DNA of 64,000 bases from Chitinophaga oryzae (lineage in GTDB: Bacteria > Bacteroidota > Bacteroidia > Chitinophagales > Chitinophagaceae). Location: contig NZ_CP051204.2 in the NCBI RefSeq assembly GCF_012516375.2, positions 5,766,001 through 5,830,000 of the forward strand, given 5' to 3'. The translations under genes were made by a program, and so were the position numbers. This document shows positions 16,877 to 28,769 of the stretch, piece by piece (the stretch's first letter is position 1; each line of letters opens with the position of its first letter). The notes beneath the pieces were generated by a model. The model was not told the DNA's origin. It was given only the letters and a program-made list of their open reading frames with translations, and searched no databases.

Positions 16877-17632
16877 CTATCGGATGGTTAGTCCCTGGTT
16901 GGGCACATACTTGTCGTATTCCATTACGCGGGCTACGCGGAGGGCTTCCTCCTCCCCTTTCAGTTTCGCTACGAGGTGCAATGCTCCGTCTATGCCTGCA
17001 GAGATGCCCGCAGTCGTAATAACGCGGCCGTTGTCCACATAACGGACATTTTCCAGCACTTTTGTACGGGGGAATCTTTCACGCAGCGCGTCAATCTTTT
17101 CATGATAGGTAGTGGCAGTCTGGTTATCCAGCAGGCCGGCATTACCGATGATGAAGGCGCCGGTGCATACGGAGAAATAGCGTTCCGTGTTCTTGTCGCG
17201 GGCTTTGATCCACGCCATTATTTCAGGGTCTTCCGAAGTGGGGCCTGCGTTACCGCCAAAGACCGCCAGGATATCAGCCGGCGGCGCATCGGCGATACTG
17301 TAGTCCGGCAGTACTTTGAGTACGCCCTGAGAAATAACCGGCTGCTTGTGTTTAGCGACGGTGAAGACCTTGAATCCGGCATCTGCGAAGACCTCCAGTG
17401 GTCCGGCAAAGTCAAGGATTTCAATATCATCGTACAGCAGGAAACACACGGAGATACGTTTTTGGAGGGTATCTTTTTTTATCAGTTTCATACCACAATG
17501 AGGACATTTTCCGGGTTGATGAAATACAAGGGTATCGCAGGGACCGCAGGGCGGGCATACGTAGTCCGTTTTACCCTGGGCAAAAAGCAGGCATGGCGCC
17601 AGCAGGAACATTAGCAACAGCAACTGTTTCAT
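16877..17632 (-). CDS. exported DJ-1/PfpI-family protein with N-terminal metal-binding motif
   Basis: About 251 residues. A signal peptide (LLLLMFLLAPCLLFAQ) is followed by a cysteine-rich segment, CPPCGPCD and CPHCGMKL, resembling the heavy-metal-binding domain found in Bacteroidota metal proteins. The rest is a DJ-1/PfpI fold with nucleophile-elbow Cys in FSVCTGAFIIGNAGLLD. The usual PfpI proteins are cytoplasmic, so this fusion and export are unusual. The start at 17632 begins the signal peptide. A GlxA-type regulator with the same fold lies 45 nt upstream on the same strand. Confidence 0.82.
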   Translation of the reverse strand: MKQLLLLMFLLAPCLLFAQGKTDYVCPPCGPCDTLVFHQPGKCPHCGMKLIKKDTLQKRISVCFLLYDDIEILDFAGPLEVFADAGFKVFTVAKHKQPVISQGVLKVLPDYSIADAPPADILAVFGGNAGPTSEDPEIMAWIKARDKNTERYFSVCTGAFIIGNAGLLDNQTATTYHEKIDALRERFPRTKVLENVRYVDNGRVITTAGISAGIDGALHLVAKLKGEEEALRVARVMEYDKYVPNQGLTIR

Positions 17633-17677
17633 GAAATAAAATTTATGCTGCAAAGCTAGGAAGGGGAGCGTATCAAA

Positions 17678-18628
17678 TCAGGACAAGGAGGCTACAGATC
17701 GGGCCAGTTCGATCGCTTTGGGGGATTGTATCAGGCGGCGGAGCTGATTGGGGCTTTTAAAGCCGCACTCTTTCGCAACCCAGGCCATTTTTTGGCCGGA
17801 TTTTAACAGTAGCAGGGCTTTCTCTTTCCGCAGTTTCTGGATATATTCGCCGATAGTGATGCCGGTGGCTGATTTAAACAGGCGGGTAAGGTTACGGGGA
17901 CTGATAAAAACCTGTTCTGCCAGCTCTTCGATCGTCATTTTCCGGTGGAGGTGGGCAATGATATAATCCTGCACCGCGTGTATTTGATGATTTATATGCT
18001 GTCTGTTTTGCAGAAAGATGCTATCTTGCGGGGAGGAACCATCACGACGCATGGGCACTACCAGGACCTTGGCCAACAGGCTGGCGAATGCGATACCATG
18101 ACGTTCTTCAATGAGAGCCAGGGCCATATCAATACCGGTAGCGATACCGGCGCTTGTATAGATACGGCCGCTTTTTACAAATAATCTGTTTTCCACCACC
18201 TTCAGGCGCGGAAATTGCTGTTGTAAGGAAGTTGTTTGAGCCCAGTGTGTAGTACATGGCTGCCCGTCGAGCAAACCGGCAGCGGCTAATGCGAAGGCCG
18301 CGGTACAAACAGAGCAAATGGTGGCGCCGCTGGCAGCGGCAGCCTGCAACCAGGGAATCCATAAGGCGTCGTCCGCCCGGTCCCACCGCCTCAGGTCCAT
18401 TCCGGCTATGATCAGGATATCTTCCTTCGTCACCGTCACGGAAGAGGGCGGGTCTACGGAAGCAAAGCCCAAACCGGAAGAACTGCCGGGTTGCGGATAC
18501 GGTGAAACATAACGCAGATCATAAGGCTGGCCGCAACAGATGGCCTCCACAAATACGGTCACCGCGCCTGCCAGATCGAGCAGGTGTACCCCGTCAAAAA
18601 GAAAAAAGATGACTCGATTGGGTATCAT
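17678..18628 (-). CDS. GlxA-type regulator: DJ-1/PfpI domain plus AraC HTH
   Basis: 316 residues. The N-terminal DJ-1/PfpI-like domain (VIFFLFDGVHLLDLAGAV, then SVCTAAFALAAAGLLDG) serves as sensor. The C-terminal AraC double HTH has MTIEELAEQVFISPRNLTRLFK as its first helix pair; the second ends atypically (SPNQLRRLIQSP) without the usual P-x-x-YR ending. It is probably co-transcribed with the exported DJ-1 gene downstream and may control it. Divergent from the CdiI-like gene by 45 nt. Confidence 0.88.
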   Translation of the reverse strand: MIPNRVIFFLFDGVHLLDLAGAVTVFVEAICCGQPYDLRYVSPYPQPGSSSGLGFASVDPPSSVTVTKEDILIIAGMDLRRWDRADDALWIPWLQAAAASGATICSVCTAAFALAAAGLLDGQPCTTHWAQTTSLQQQFPRLKVVENRLFVKSGRIYTSAGIATGIDMALALIEERHGIAFASLLAKVLVVPMRRDGSSPQDSIFLQNRQHINHQIHAVQDYIIAHLHRKMTIEELAEQVFISPRNLTRLFKSATGITIGEYIQKLRKEKALLLLKSGQKMAWVAKECGFKSPNQLRRLIQSPKAIELARSVASLS

Positions 18629-18673
18629 CTGACGAAATTAGTATATTATTGACAAAAAGTTACGAGAGGTAAT

Positions 18674-19069
18674 ATGAACAGGAAAGATGTCTGGAGATAC
18701 AAATCTCTGGAACAATTAGAAAACAAACGTTGGGAACCCGCTACAGAACATGATTCCATAGTCACTAAAAGGTGCATCGCCCTCAGCAAAGTACCCGTTA
18801 TCAAATTAACAGCCAGCGACCTAAGGGTGTTGATAGGCCAATCCTTTAACCCAAACTATCTGGTACCATTGGCGATCGAGAAACTGAAAGATGACCTTTT
18901 TGTTGAAGCAGACCTGTACCCGGGCGATCTGTTAAAGAATGTACTCGATGTTCCCCCTCCCTTCTGGGAAGAGCACCAGGAGCTGCATCAGGACATGAAA
19001 CAAATGATCAGTTCCCGTGCGGTGGAAGTAGCATCGGAGATTGACTTACCCGGCTATTGGCAATCATAG
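18674..19069 (+). CDS. CdiI-type contact-dependent inhibition immunity protein (orphan)
   Basis: 131 residues. The wording SLEQLENKRWEP, RCIALSKVPVIKLTASDLRVLIGQ, YLVPLAIEKLKDD and YPGDLLKNVL is characteristic of the CdiI_2-like immunity family, which neutralises CDI or related polymorphic toxins in the cytoplasm. No toxin or two-partner secretion gene lies within the window. The neighbours are a GlxA regulator and DNA polymerase IV, so this is an orphan immunity gene. Confidence 0.78.
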   Translation: MNRKDVWRYKSLEQLENKRWEPATEHDSIVTKRCIALSKVPVIKLTASDLRVLIGQSFNPNYLVPLAIEKLKDDLFVEADLYPGDLLKNVLDVPPPFWEEHQELHQDMKQMISSRAVEVASEIDLPGYWQS

Positions 19070-19092
19070 GCCAGTCGGCATGCAGGACATGA

Positions 19093-20205
19093 TCACCCCT
19101 CAAAATCGAAAAGTGATAACTGTGGATTAACAGGCTTATCCGAAACAGGACCCGCTTCTCCGAAATTAGACAACGTTATACCCAACAAACGTATCTGCTT
19201 ATCTTCAGGCCCGGTAGCTGCCAACAACTGTTTGGCCGTGTGTAGTATCGTGTCCAGGTCTCCCACCGGATAAGGGAACGACTGGTTGCGGGTGATCTGC
19301 TTAAAATCGCTGTACTTGATTTTCAGTGTAACAGTACGCCCTTTCAGGCTGTAGCGCTCTAACCTGCCGTATACGGTGCGGGCTATCTTTTCCAGCTCCG
19401 CATGCATGTCTTCCACCACCGTCAGGTCGTGGGGAAAGGTATCTTCTGCGCCCAGTGATTTGGTTTCGCGGTGCGGCTGCACGGCACGATGGTCTATGCC
19501 CCGCACTATCTGGTAATAAAAAGCGCCTACCTTGCCGAAATACTGCTTCAGCTCCTGCTCGGAGAGCTTCTTTAAATCACCGCCCGTAAAAAGCCCCATG
19601 CGCTTCATTTTATCAGCCGTCACCTTCCCTACCCCATGGAACTTTTCCACCGGCAGCTGCTCCATAAAAGCTTCGATAGCGGAAGGACCGATAAATGTAA
19701 ATCCATCCGGCTTGTTCAGATCGGACGCTATTTTAGCTACAAACTTATTGACCGAAATGCCCGCGGAAGCCGTCAGCTGCAACTCCTCCCGGATAGCCAG
19801 TTTGATCTGCCGCGCTATCTCAATGGCAGAGCCTATGTTCAGCTTGTCTTCCGTCACATCCAGGTAGGCTTCGTCCAGCGACAACGGCTCTATCAGGTCC
19901 GTATAACGCGCGAAGATTTCCCGTATCCTGCGGGACACCTCCTTGTAAGCATCAAAACGGGGACGCACAAAAATCAACTGGGGAAACAACTGCAACGCCC
20001 TCCTGGAAGACATGGCCGACCGGATGCCGTATTTCCGCGCTTCGTAACTGGCCGTGGCCACCACTCCCCGCCCCTCCGGTGATCCTCCCACGGCAATCGC
20101 TTTGCCACGGTATTCCGGATGGTCACGCTGTTCCACCGACGCATAAAAAGCGTCCATATCGATGTGAATAATTTTACGCGGTATGTTGTTTTCTGTCTGT
20201 TCCAT
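19093..20205 (-). CDS. dinB: DNA polymerase IV (Y-family translesion polymerase)
   Basis: About 370 residues. Palm motifs are clear: IIHIDMDAFYASVEQ (first metal Asp) and PLSLDEAYLDVT (Asp-Glu pair). The little-finger domain follows. The C terminus has QLSLF, a beta-clamp binding peptide. The ATG at 20205 gives the standard N terminus; the longer open frame adds an unlikely Cys-rich extension. No LexA box was recognised. A terminator of the upstream hydrolase gene lies 35 nt before this start, so transcription is independent. Confidence 0.95.
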   Translation of the reverse strand: MEQTENNIPRKIIHIDMDAFYASVEQRDHPEYRGKAIAVGGSPEGRGVVATASYEARKYGIRSAMSSRRALQLFPQLIFVRPRFDAYKEVSRRIREIFARYTDLIEPLSLDEAYLDVTEDKLNIGSAIEIARQIKLAIREELQLTASAGISVNKFVAKIASDLNKPDGFTFIGPSAIEAFMEQLPVEKFHGVGKVTADKMKRMGLFTGGDLKKLSEQELKQYFGKVGAFYYQIVRGIDHRAVQPHRETKSLGAEDTFPHDLTVVEDMHAELEKIARTVYGRLERYSLKGRTVTLKIKYSDFKQITRNQSFPYPVGDLDTILHTAKQLLAATGPEDKQIRLLGITLSNFGEAGPVSDKPVNPQLSLFDFEG

Positions 20206-20239
20206 TGATGCTGCCGCAGGCCCTGTAAAGATACAACAA

Positions 20240-20271
20240 AACAGGCTGCTGAAACGGTTCAGCAGCCTGTT
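20240..20271 (-). terminator. intrinsic terminator of the alpha/beta hydrolase gene
   Basis: A 14-bp perfect stem (20240-20253 with 20258-20271, core AGGCTGCTGAA) with a 4-nt loop. Read leftward it is followed by a T-rich run (TTTTGTTG). It lies 24 nt after the stop of the leftward hydrolase gene. Confidence 0.85.
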
Positions 20272-20294
20272 AATAAGCAGTGTTATCCGTATTG

Positions 20295-21227
20295 TCAAAA
20301 CATAGGAGGCGGCGCATTCAGATCACCATCCAGGAAATTCTTCACCATGGGAATCCACAGATCCGTGTTCACCATCATGCCGATATGGGTGGTACCCGGC
20401 AAGATGGCCAGCCGGGACTGCGGCAGCCCGTGCATATCGCCCATTTTCCCGCCGCCTTTGGCGCGGAACAGCTCCAGCGCATGTTCGTAGCGCACGCCAT
20501 CAGCATCGCCGATGGCCATAAATATCGGCGCCTTGATATTTTTCACTTCTTTGGTCCAGTCATAAGGCTGCACATCAATGCTCAGCACTTTTTTGATGTA
20601 ATCCGGGAAACGGGCCGGGTCATTGCCCAGACTGTCATACTGCTTTTCAATCGGCGAACCTTTGAACATCTCCGCATTCATACCAGCAAAGCTGGCTTCC
20701 ACATCCGGCCACCAGCCGTTATGGGCATATGTCCCCGACAGGATCACCAGCCGGCGCAACTGCTCCGGATGACGCACGGCAAACTGGAAAGCAATACCGC
20801 CCCCCATGCTGTAACCCAACACATCCGCACTGTCAGCCTTCAAATGTTTCAGTAAGGCGGACACATCGTCTGCCATGCTTTCATAGCTCATCTTACGGTC
20901 AGTATCTTTGGTACGGCCGTGGCCCTGCATCTCCGCAACGATCACCTTACGGTCTTTCGCCAGTACCGGGATGGCCTTCGCCCAGTTCATGGGAATATTC
21001 ATAAAAGAACCATGCAGCAACACCAGCGGTTTACCACTGCCATACACTTCATAGTACATCTTTAATCCGTTTACATCGGCATAACCACTCTCTGCCGGTT
21101 TTATATCGTTTTGAACACTGCTGTCTTTTGCGGGAACAGCCGTGCTGTGCGGATGCGAGGGCTGCTGCTGACAGGCGGCCATGAACAATACTGCTGCAAA
21201 GGAGAAAAAGGTGATCAGGTACTTCAT
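20295..21227 (-). CDS. alpha/beta-fold hydrolase, predicted lipoprotein
   Basis: About 310 residues. A lipoprotein signal ends at FMAAC. The hydrolase domain shows the oxyanion segment VLLHGSFMNIPMNW, nucleophile elbow GYSMGGG, an acid near GDADGV and catalytic His in PGTTHIGMM. Acts on an unknown ester or related substrate in the periplasm or outer membrane. The start at 21227 gives the lipobox at the expected place. Divergent from an AraC regulator by 119 nt, a common regulator-target arrangement. Confidence 0.88.
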   Translation of the reverse strand: MKYLITFFSFAAVLFMAACQQQPSHPHSTAVPAKDSSVQNDIKPAESGYADVNGLKMYYEVYGSGKPLVLLHGSFMNIPMNWAKAIPVLAKDRKVIVAEMQGHGRTKDTDRKMSYESMADDVSALLKHLKADSADVLGYSMGGGIAFQFAVRHPEQLRRLVILSGTYAHNGWWPDVEASFAGMNAEMFKGSPIEKQYDSLGNDPARFPDYIKKVLSIDVQPYDWTKEVKNIKAPIFMAIGDADGVRYEHALELFRAKGGGKMGDMHGLPQSRLAILPGTTHIGMMVNTDLWIPMVKNFLDGDLNAPPPMF

Positions 21228-21346
21228 ACGATGTCTTTTTTTATGACACAAATATCTGCAACTATCTGTTTTCAGGTGCTGTACAGATGCGACTTTCTGG
21301 TGGGGCAAATGCGACCCGTATGCATTGAATGTTGTAATTTTAAGCC

Positions 21347-22249
21347 ATGGTCAAAATAGAAACACTGGAAATTTTTTACCGCGACAAAATCGGACGGACG
21401 CCTGAAAACCTCCGCCAGGGCGCCGGCCACTTCAATGTGTTTAAGACCGATTACACCTCCGGCCTGCCGCTGCCTCCACAGGAAGCTTACCGGCGGAGGG
21501 ACTTCTATAAGATCATCCTCACCCATGGCAGGAGTCAAATACAGTTCGCCGACAAAACAGTGCAGGTGCAACGACAGGCGCTCCTCTTTCTGAATCCGCA
21601 GATACCCTACAGCGCCGACCGTTCGCAGATACACCAAAGTTTTTGCGTCGTTTTCAACCAGCACTTTTTTCACCGTTATGGTAACCTGTACGAATATCCT
21701 GTTTACCAGCCGGGCGGCACGCATATCTTCGAGCTGACCGACGAACAGGTGGGCCAGGCGGAGGAAATTTTCCGGCGTATGCTGGAAGAAAAAGCATCCG
21801 ACTATATCTACAAATACGATGTGTTAAGAAACCTGGCCATGGAGTTGATCCACTTCGCGCTGAAAACGCAACTCAGTGCTGCCATACAGGTCAAACAACC
21901 ACAAAACGCCGCCGACCGGATCAACACGCTTTTCACCGAACTGCTGGAACGCCACTACGCTATAGACGACACCACCCAGCAGGTAGTCCTTCGCTCCGCA
22001 GCCGACTTTGCCCGGCATATGAACATCCATGTCAACCATCTTAACCGTGCGCTGAAAGCGGCAACAGGCAGCACCACCTCGCAGCTCATCGCCGCACGCT
22101 GCCTGCGCGAAGCCCAATCCCTGCTCTCCCAAAGCAACTGGACCGTGGCCGAAATAGCCTACGCACTGGGATTCGTGGAGCCCGCCCACTTCAACGCCTT
22201 CTTCAAAAAACAAACCGGCATCACTCCCCGGCAATTCAGAATGGTTTGA
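21347..22249 (+). CDS. AraC-family transcriptional regulator
   Basis: 300 residues. The N-terminal cupin-like sensor region (RRDFYKIILTHGRSQIQFAD and ALLFLNPQIPYSA) is typical of Bacteroidota AraC proteins. The C-terminal double HTH has SAADFARHMNIHVNHLNRALKAATG and WTVAEIAYALGFVEPAHFNAFFKKQTGITPRQFR. The aldo/keto reductase lies 97 nt downstream on the same strand, and the lipoprotein hydrolase is divergent; either could be its target. Confidence 0.92.
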   Translation: MVKIETLEIFYRDKIGRTPENLRQGAGHFNVFKTDYTSGLPLPPQEAYRRRDFYKIILTHGRSQIQFADKTVQVQRQALLFLNPQIPYSADRSQIHQSFCVVFNQHFFHRYGNLYEYPVYQPGGTHIFELTDEQVGQAEEIFRRMLEEKASDYIYKYDVLRNLAMELIHFALKTQLSAAIQVKQPQNAADRINTLFTELLERHYAIDDTTQQVVLRSAADFARHMNIHVNHLNRALKAATGSTTSQLIAARCLREAQSLLSQSNWTVAEIAYALGFVEPAHFNAFFKKQTGITPRQFRMV

Positions 22250-22346
22250 ATTTCGATACAGATTGTTTGCATCCTGCTTTTTCCCCTCCTGCCGGTAAAA
22301 GACCTTTGCTTCTCCATCAGCCATCGCGCTATAAAAATTGAAAAGC

Positions 22347-23336
22347 ATGAAAACAAGGAAATTAAGAGACCTCGAAGTATCGGCTATCGGCTACGGCTGT
22401 ATGGGCCTCAGCATGGGATACGGCACCGCGCCGGACAAAGCGGAAGCGATAGCGTTATTGCGTTACGCTCACGAGCAGGGCTGTACGTTTTTTGATACTG
22501 CGGAAAGATACGCCATGGGCGACAACGAAGCACTGATTGGTGAAGCACTGCAGGACATACGCAACAACGTGGTGATCGCCACCAAGTTCCTCATCGACAA
22601 AAACGACATCGGCAACTATTCCCGGGATAGCCTGTTCCTTCATATCAAAGGCAAGCTGGAAGCGTCCCTGCGCCGGCTGCGTACCGATCATGTGGAACTC
22701 TACTATCAGCATCGCGTCAATAAAGACATCCCGGTGGAAGACATCGCCTGGGTGATGGGCACACTGATAAAGGAAGGTAAAATCCTGGGCTGGGGACAGT
22801 CACAGGCTACGGCCGATGAAATCAGGCGGGCACACGCTATCACACCGCTGACAGCGGTGCAAAGTGAGTATTCCATGATGGAACGGACCTTTGAAGCGGA
22901 AGTGATCCCCACCTGCGAAGCGCTGCATATCGGTTTCGTGCCTTTTTCCCCGCTGGCCAACGGTTTCCTTTCCGGAAAAATCAACGCAGACACCACTTTC
23001 AAAGGAATCGACGCCCGGCGGGTGATCACCCGTTTTGATAAGGCGAACATCAAAGCCAATCAACCTTTGCTGGACCTGCTGCAGCAGTTTGCGCGGGAAA
23101 AAAGTGCCACACCGGCGCAAATATCGCTGGCGTGGATGCTGCATAAAAAAGAGTTTATCGTACCTATTCCAGGCTCCCGCCATCGGGACCGGATACACGA
23201 AAATTTCGGTGCTGCCGCTGTAACGCTGACGCCTCAGGAGTTTGTAGCCATTGAAACCGCGCTGTCCAGCGTACGGATATTTGGTAACCGCACTGATGAA
23301 GATCTCGCTAAACTGCAGACGCTGCCTGCGGAATGA
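22347..23336 (+). CDS. aldo/keto reductase
   Basis: About 329 residues, NADPH-dependent carbonyl reductase of the TIM-barrel AKR family, cytoplasmic. The catalytic tetrad is readable: Asp in FFDTAERYAMGDNE, Tyr in the same segment, Lys in VIATKF, His in LYYQHRVN. The C-terminal NADPH-binding part has FIVPIPGSRHRDR. The ATG at 22347 is used; a TTG nine bases upstream is in frame but less likely. The AraC gene upstream may control it. Confidence 0.93.
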   Translation: MKTRKLRDLEVSAIGYGCMGLSMGYGTAPDKAEAIALLRYAHEQGCTFFDTAERYAMGDNEALIGEALQDIRNNVVIATKFLIDKNDIGNYSRDSLFLHIKGKLEASLRRLRTDHVELYYQHRVNKDIPVEDIAWVMGTLIKEGKILGWGQSQATADEIRRAHAITPLTAVQSEYSMMERTFEAEVIPTCEALHIGFVPFSPLANGFLSGKINADTTFKGIDARRVITRFDKANIKANQPLLDLLQQFAREKSATPAQISLAWMLHKKEFIVPIPGSRHRDRIHENFGAAAVTLTPQEFVAIETALSSVRIFGNRTDEDLAKLQTLPAE

Positions 23337-23470
23337 TCACCGCCCTTACCACTGTGAGCTTCCAGTCTGTGAAAGCGGCCGTTTCCAATCCGCTTAAAAA
23401 CCTGCGCAGCGAATAGCCTTTCTTTGACTGATGGATTTTCTTACTTTTATCGGAAAGAAATTCCGTTTCC

Positions 23471-24358
23471 ATGATCAGAAAAGGAGAAGGCTTTAAAGGG
23501 CAGCGCGCGATAGTGATACCCCGTAATATCCTGCAGGAGAAATGCGCGGCCGACCCGGTGATGCAAACCATGTATATCACCGACATCGGTTATTATCCGA
23601 AGGCGAAGTTTCACTACCGCAAACGCCCCGGCGGTGCGCCGGAGCATATCCTGATCTATTGCCTGGAGGGCAGGGGCAACATCCGTCTCAGTAAAAAAGA
23701 CCATCCCATCAAGGCCGGCGATTGTTTTATTATCCCGCGGGACTGGCCCCATGCCTACCAGGCGCACGATACCGACCCATGGACCATCTACTGGGCGCAT
23801 TTTGCAGGCCATAGCGCCGATGCCATTGTGCACACGTCGCTGCAGCAACTTAACAGTCACCAGACATTCCTGCCGCACGCCCACGAGCGGCTGGCCTTAT
23901 TCGATAATATTTACCAGCAGCTGGAAAGAGGTTACCGTACAGACAACCTGTTGTATGCCAACATGAGTTTCTGGGCTTTCCTGGCTTCCTGTATCTACCC
24001 CGGCTCCTATCATCCGGGGAAAACGAAGCCGGAACAGGATACGATCGACCACGCTATTGACTATATGAACCAGCACCTGGACCGTATGCTGACACTGGAA
24101 CAGATGGCACGGTCCATCAATTTGTCCATCTCCCATTTCTCCGCCCTGTTTAAAAGCAATACCGGGTATTCACCCATCGAATACTTCAACCACCTGAAAG
24201 TACAGAAAGCCTGTCAGTACCTGCATTTCACCCATTTACGGGTAAAAGAGATCGCGTCGTTGCTGGGCATGGAAGACCCTTATTATTTCTCCCGGTTGTT
24301 TACCAAAGTCATGGGCCTTTCACCGGCACAATACCGCACCAAAAAACAGGAACCATAA
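23471..24358 (+). CDS. AraC-family regulator with cupin sensor domain
   Basis: 295 residues. The cupin-like AraC_binding domain is clear (HILIYCLEGRGNIRLSKK, GDCFIIPRDWPHAYQAHD), and the C-terminal HTH reads LEQMARSINLSISHFSALFKSNTGYSP then VKEIASLLGMEDPYYFSRLFTKVMGLSPAQYR. It resembles sugar-responsive regulators (RhaS/XylS-like layout). It is 71 nt upstream of the PSD1/DUF1501 operon on the same strand, so it probably controls that operon. Confidence 0.92.
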   Translation: MIRKGEGFKGQRAIVIPRNILQEKCAADPVMQTMYITDIGYYPKAKFHYRKRPGGAPEHILIYCLEGRGNIRLSKKDHPIKAGDCFIIPRDWPHAYQAHDTDPWTIYWAHFAGHSADAIVHTSLQQLNSHQTFLPHAHERLALFDNIYQQLERGYRTDNLLYANMSFWAFLASCIYPGSYHPGKTKPEQDTIDHAIDYMNQHLDRMLTLEQMARSINLSISHFSALFKSNTGYSPIEYFNHLKVQKACQYLHFTHLRVKEIASLLGMEDPYYFSRLFTKVMGLSPAQYRTKKQEP

Positions 24359-24429
24359 AATAATCCATCATATTCCGCAGATCCTCTATCCGCTTAGTAC
24401 ATGCGGACGATTACTTTTACAGTGGTTCA

Positions 24430-27162
<2,733 letters not shown>

Positions 27163-27165
27163 CCA

Positions 27166-27209
27166 TTGGGTTATTGGGGTATTTAGTTATTTGGATATTG
27201 GGGTATTGA
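27166..27209. repeat. one-armed tandem-word repeat between operon genes
   Basis: A run of the words ATTGGGTT, ATTGGGGT, ATTTAGTT, ATTTGGAT and ATTGGGGT, the same words as in the long hairpins at 13004 and 40604, but no complementary arm follows. It lies between two co-directional genes of the PSD1 operon, just after the first stop. Confidence 0.65.
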
Positions 27210-27277
27210 CAAATGGAAATATTAACGCTCATTCACTCGTCATAAATAATAAAATGTCAAAATATAAAAATAACGAA

Positions 27278-28753
27278 ATGAGATTGCTCCGGGAAGCCAA
27301 TGAAGAAACATTGCGCTTCATCACCCGTCGGCATTTCCTGCTGGATTGCGTGACCGGCCTCGGCGCCGCCGCACTGGGCTCTTTTCTGACCAGCTGCGGC
27401 AGCAGTGCCGCCGCCAGGCCCGATTTCAGCGCAGATCCCATGGCGCCCCGCGCCCCGCACTTTCCCGGCAGGGCTAAAAGCGTGATATACCTGCATATGG
27501 CGGGCGCTCCTTCACAACTGGAACTTTTTGACTATAAACCGGACCTGCAAAAGCTGCATAATCAGCTCTGCCCACAGTCATTACTGGAGGGCAAAAAATT
27601 TGCGTTCATCCGTGGCGTACCCAAAATGCTGGGGCCGCAGGCCGTTTTTGCGCAGCATGGCGAATCACGGGCATGGGTATCCGATCATATGCCCCATTTC
27701 GCCACCATGGCCGACGAGGTAAGTTTTCTGAAAGCCGTGCAGACCGACCAGTTCAACCACGGCCCTGCGCAGCTGCTGATGCAAACCGGCAGCGCGCGGC
27801 TCGGCAGGCCGAGCATCGGTTCATGGGTGACTTATGGTCTCGGTACGGAAAACAGCAACCTGCCCGGCTTTGTAGTGCTCACCTCCGGCGGTAAAACGCC
27901 CGATGCCGGCAAAAGCGTGTGGGGCAGCGGTTTCCTGCCGTCTGTTTACCAGGGCGTGCAGTGCCGCACCAAAGGCGACCCTGTGCTGTTCCTTACAGAT
28001 CCCGAAGGCATGGACCGTAATCTCCGTAAACAATCTATCGAAGCGATCAACGATATCAACCGCCAGGAGTATGAAACCTTCGGCGATCCGGAAACGATGG
28101 CCCGCATTTCACAGTATGAACTGGCGTATAAAATGCAGATCTCCGTTCCCGACGTGATGGATATCAACAAAGAACCGGCTTATATTCATGAGATGTATGG
28201 CACACAGCCCGGCAAAGAGTCTTTCGCCAACAACTGCCTGCTGGCCCGTAAACTGGTGGAGAAAGGCGTACGTTTTGTACAGCTGTACGACTGGGGCTGG
28301 GACAGCCACGGCACCGACGAAAACCTGGCCATCGACTATGGTTTCCGCAACAAATGCAGGGAGATAGACCGTCCAATTACCGCGCTGCTGAAAGACCTGA
28401 AACAACGCGGTCTGCTCGACGAAACACTCGTGGTGTGGGGTGGTGAGTTTGGCCGTACGCCGATGCAGGAAAACCGTGACGGCAAAGACACGCCTTACCT
28501 CGGCCGCGACCATCATGTGGAAGCTTTTACCATGTGGATGGCCGGCGCCGGTATCAAAAAAGGCTTCACCTGGGGAGAGACAGACGAAATCGGCTACGCC
28601 GCCGTGAAAGGCAAAGTGGCCATCAACGACATACACGCTACCATCCTGCAACAGCTGGGGTTTGACCATGAAAAGCTGACCTACCAGTTCCAGGGCCGGC
28701 CTTTCCGGCTGACAGACGTAGGCGGACATGTGATCACGCCCATCCTGGCTTAA
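27278..28753 (+). CDS. DUF1501 protein with Tat-type signal
   Basis: About 491 residues, alkaline-phosphatase/sulfatase-like fold exported by the Tat route (ITRRHFLLDCVTGLGAAALG). Family phrases are present: FPGRAKSVIYLHMAGAPSQLELFDYKP, GPAQLLMQTGSARLGRPSIGSWVTYGLG, VVWGGEFGRTPM and the C-terminal DIHATILQQLGFDHEKLTY. The ATG at 27278 gives the usual distance to the twin arginines; 27254 is a possible alternative, and the longer frame from 27191 is a TTG inside the repeat. DUF1501 genes nearly always pair with DUF1549/DUF1553 genes, as here. Confidence 0.9.
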   Translation: MRLLREANEETLRFITRRHFLLDCVTGLGAAALGSFLTSCGSSAAARPDFSADPMAPRAPHFPGRAKSVIYLHMAGAPSQLELFDYKPDLQKLHNQLCPQSLLEGKKFAFIRGVPKMLGPQAVFAQHGESRAWVSDHMPHFATMADEVSFLKAVQTDQFNHGPAQLLMQTGSARLGRPSIGSWVTYGLGTENSNLPGFVVLTSGGKTPDAGKSVWGSGFLPSVYQGVQCRTKGDPVLFLTDPEGMDRNLRKQSIEAINDINRQEYETFGDPETMARISQYELAYKMQISVPDVMDINKEPAYIHEMYGTQPGKESFANNCLLARKLVEKGVRFVQLYDWGWDSHGTDENLAIDYGFRNKCREIDRPITALLKDLKQRGLLDETLVVWGGEFGRTPMQENRDGKDTPYLGRDHHVEAFTMWMAGAGIKKGFTWGETDEIGYAAVKGKVAINDIHATILQQLGFDHEKLTYQFQGRPFRLTDVGGHVITPILA

Positions 28754-28769
28754 TATTTAAAATCAACCA

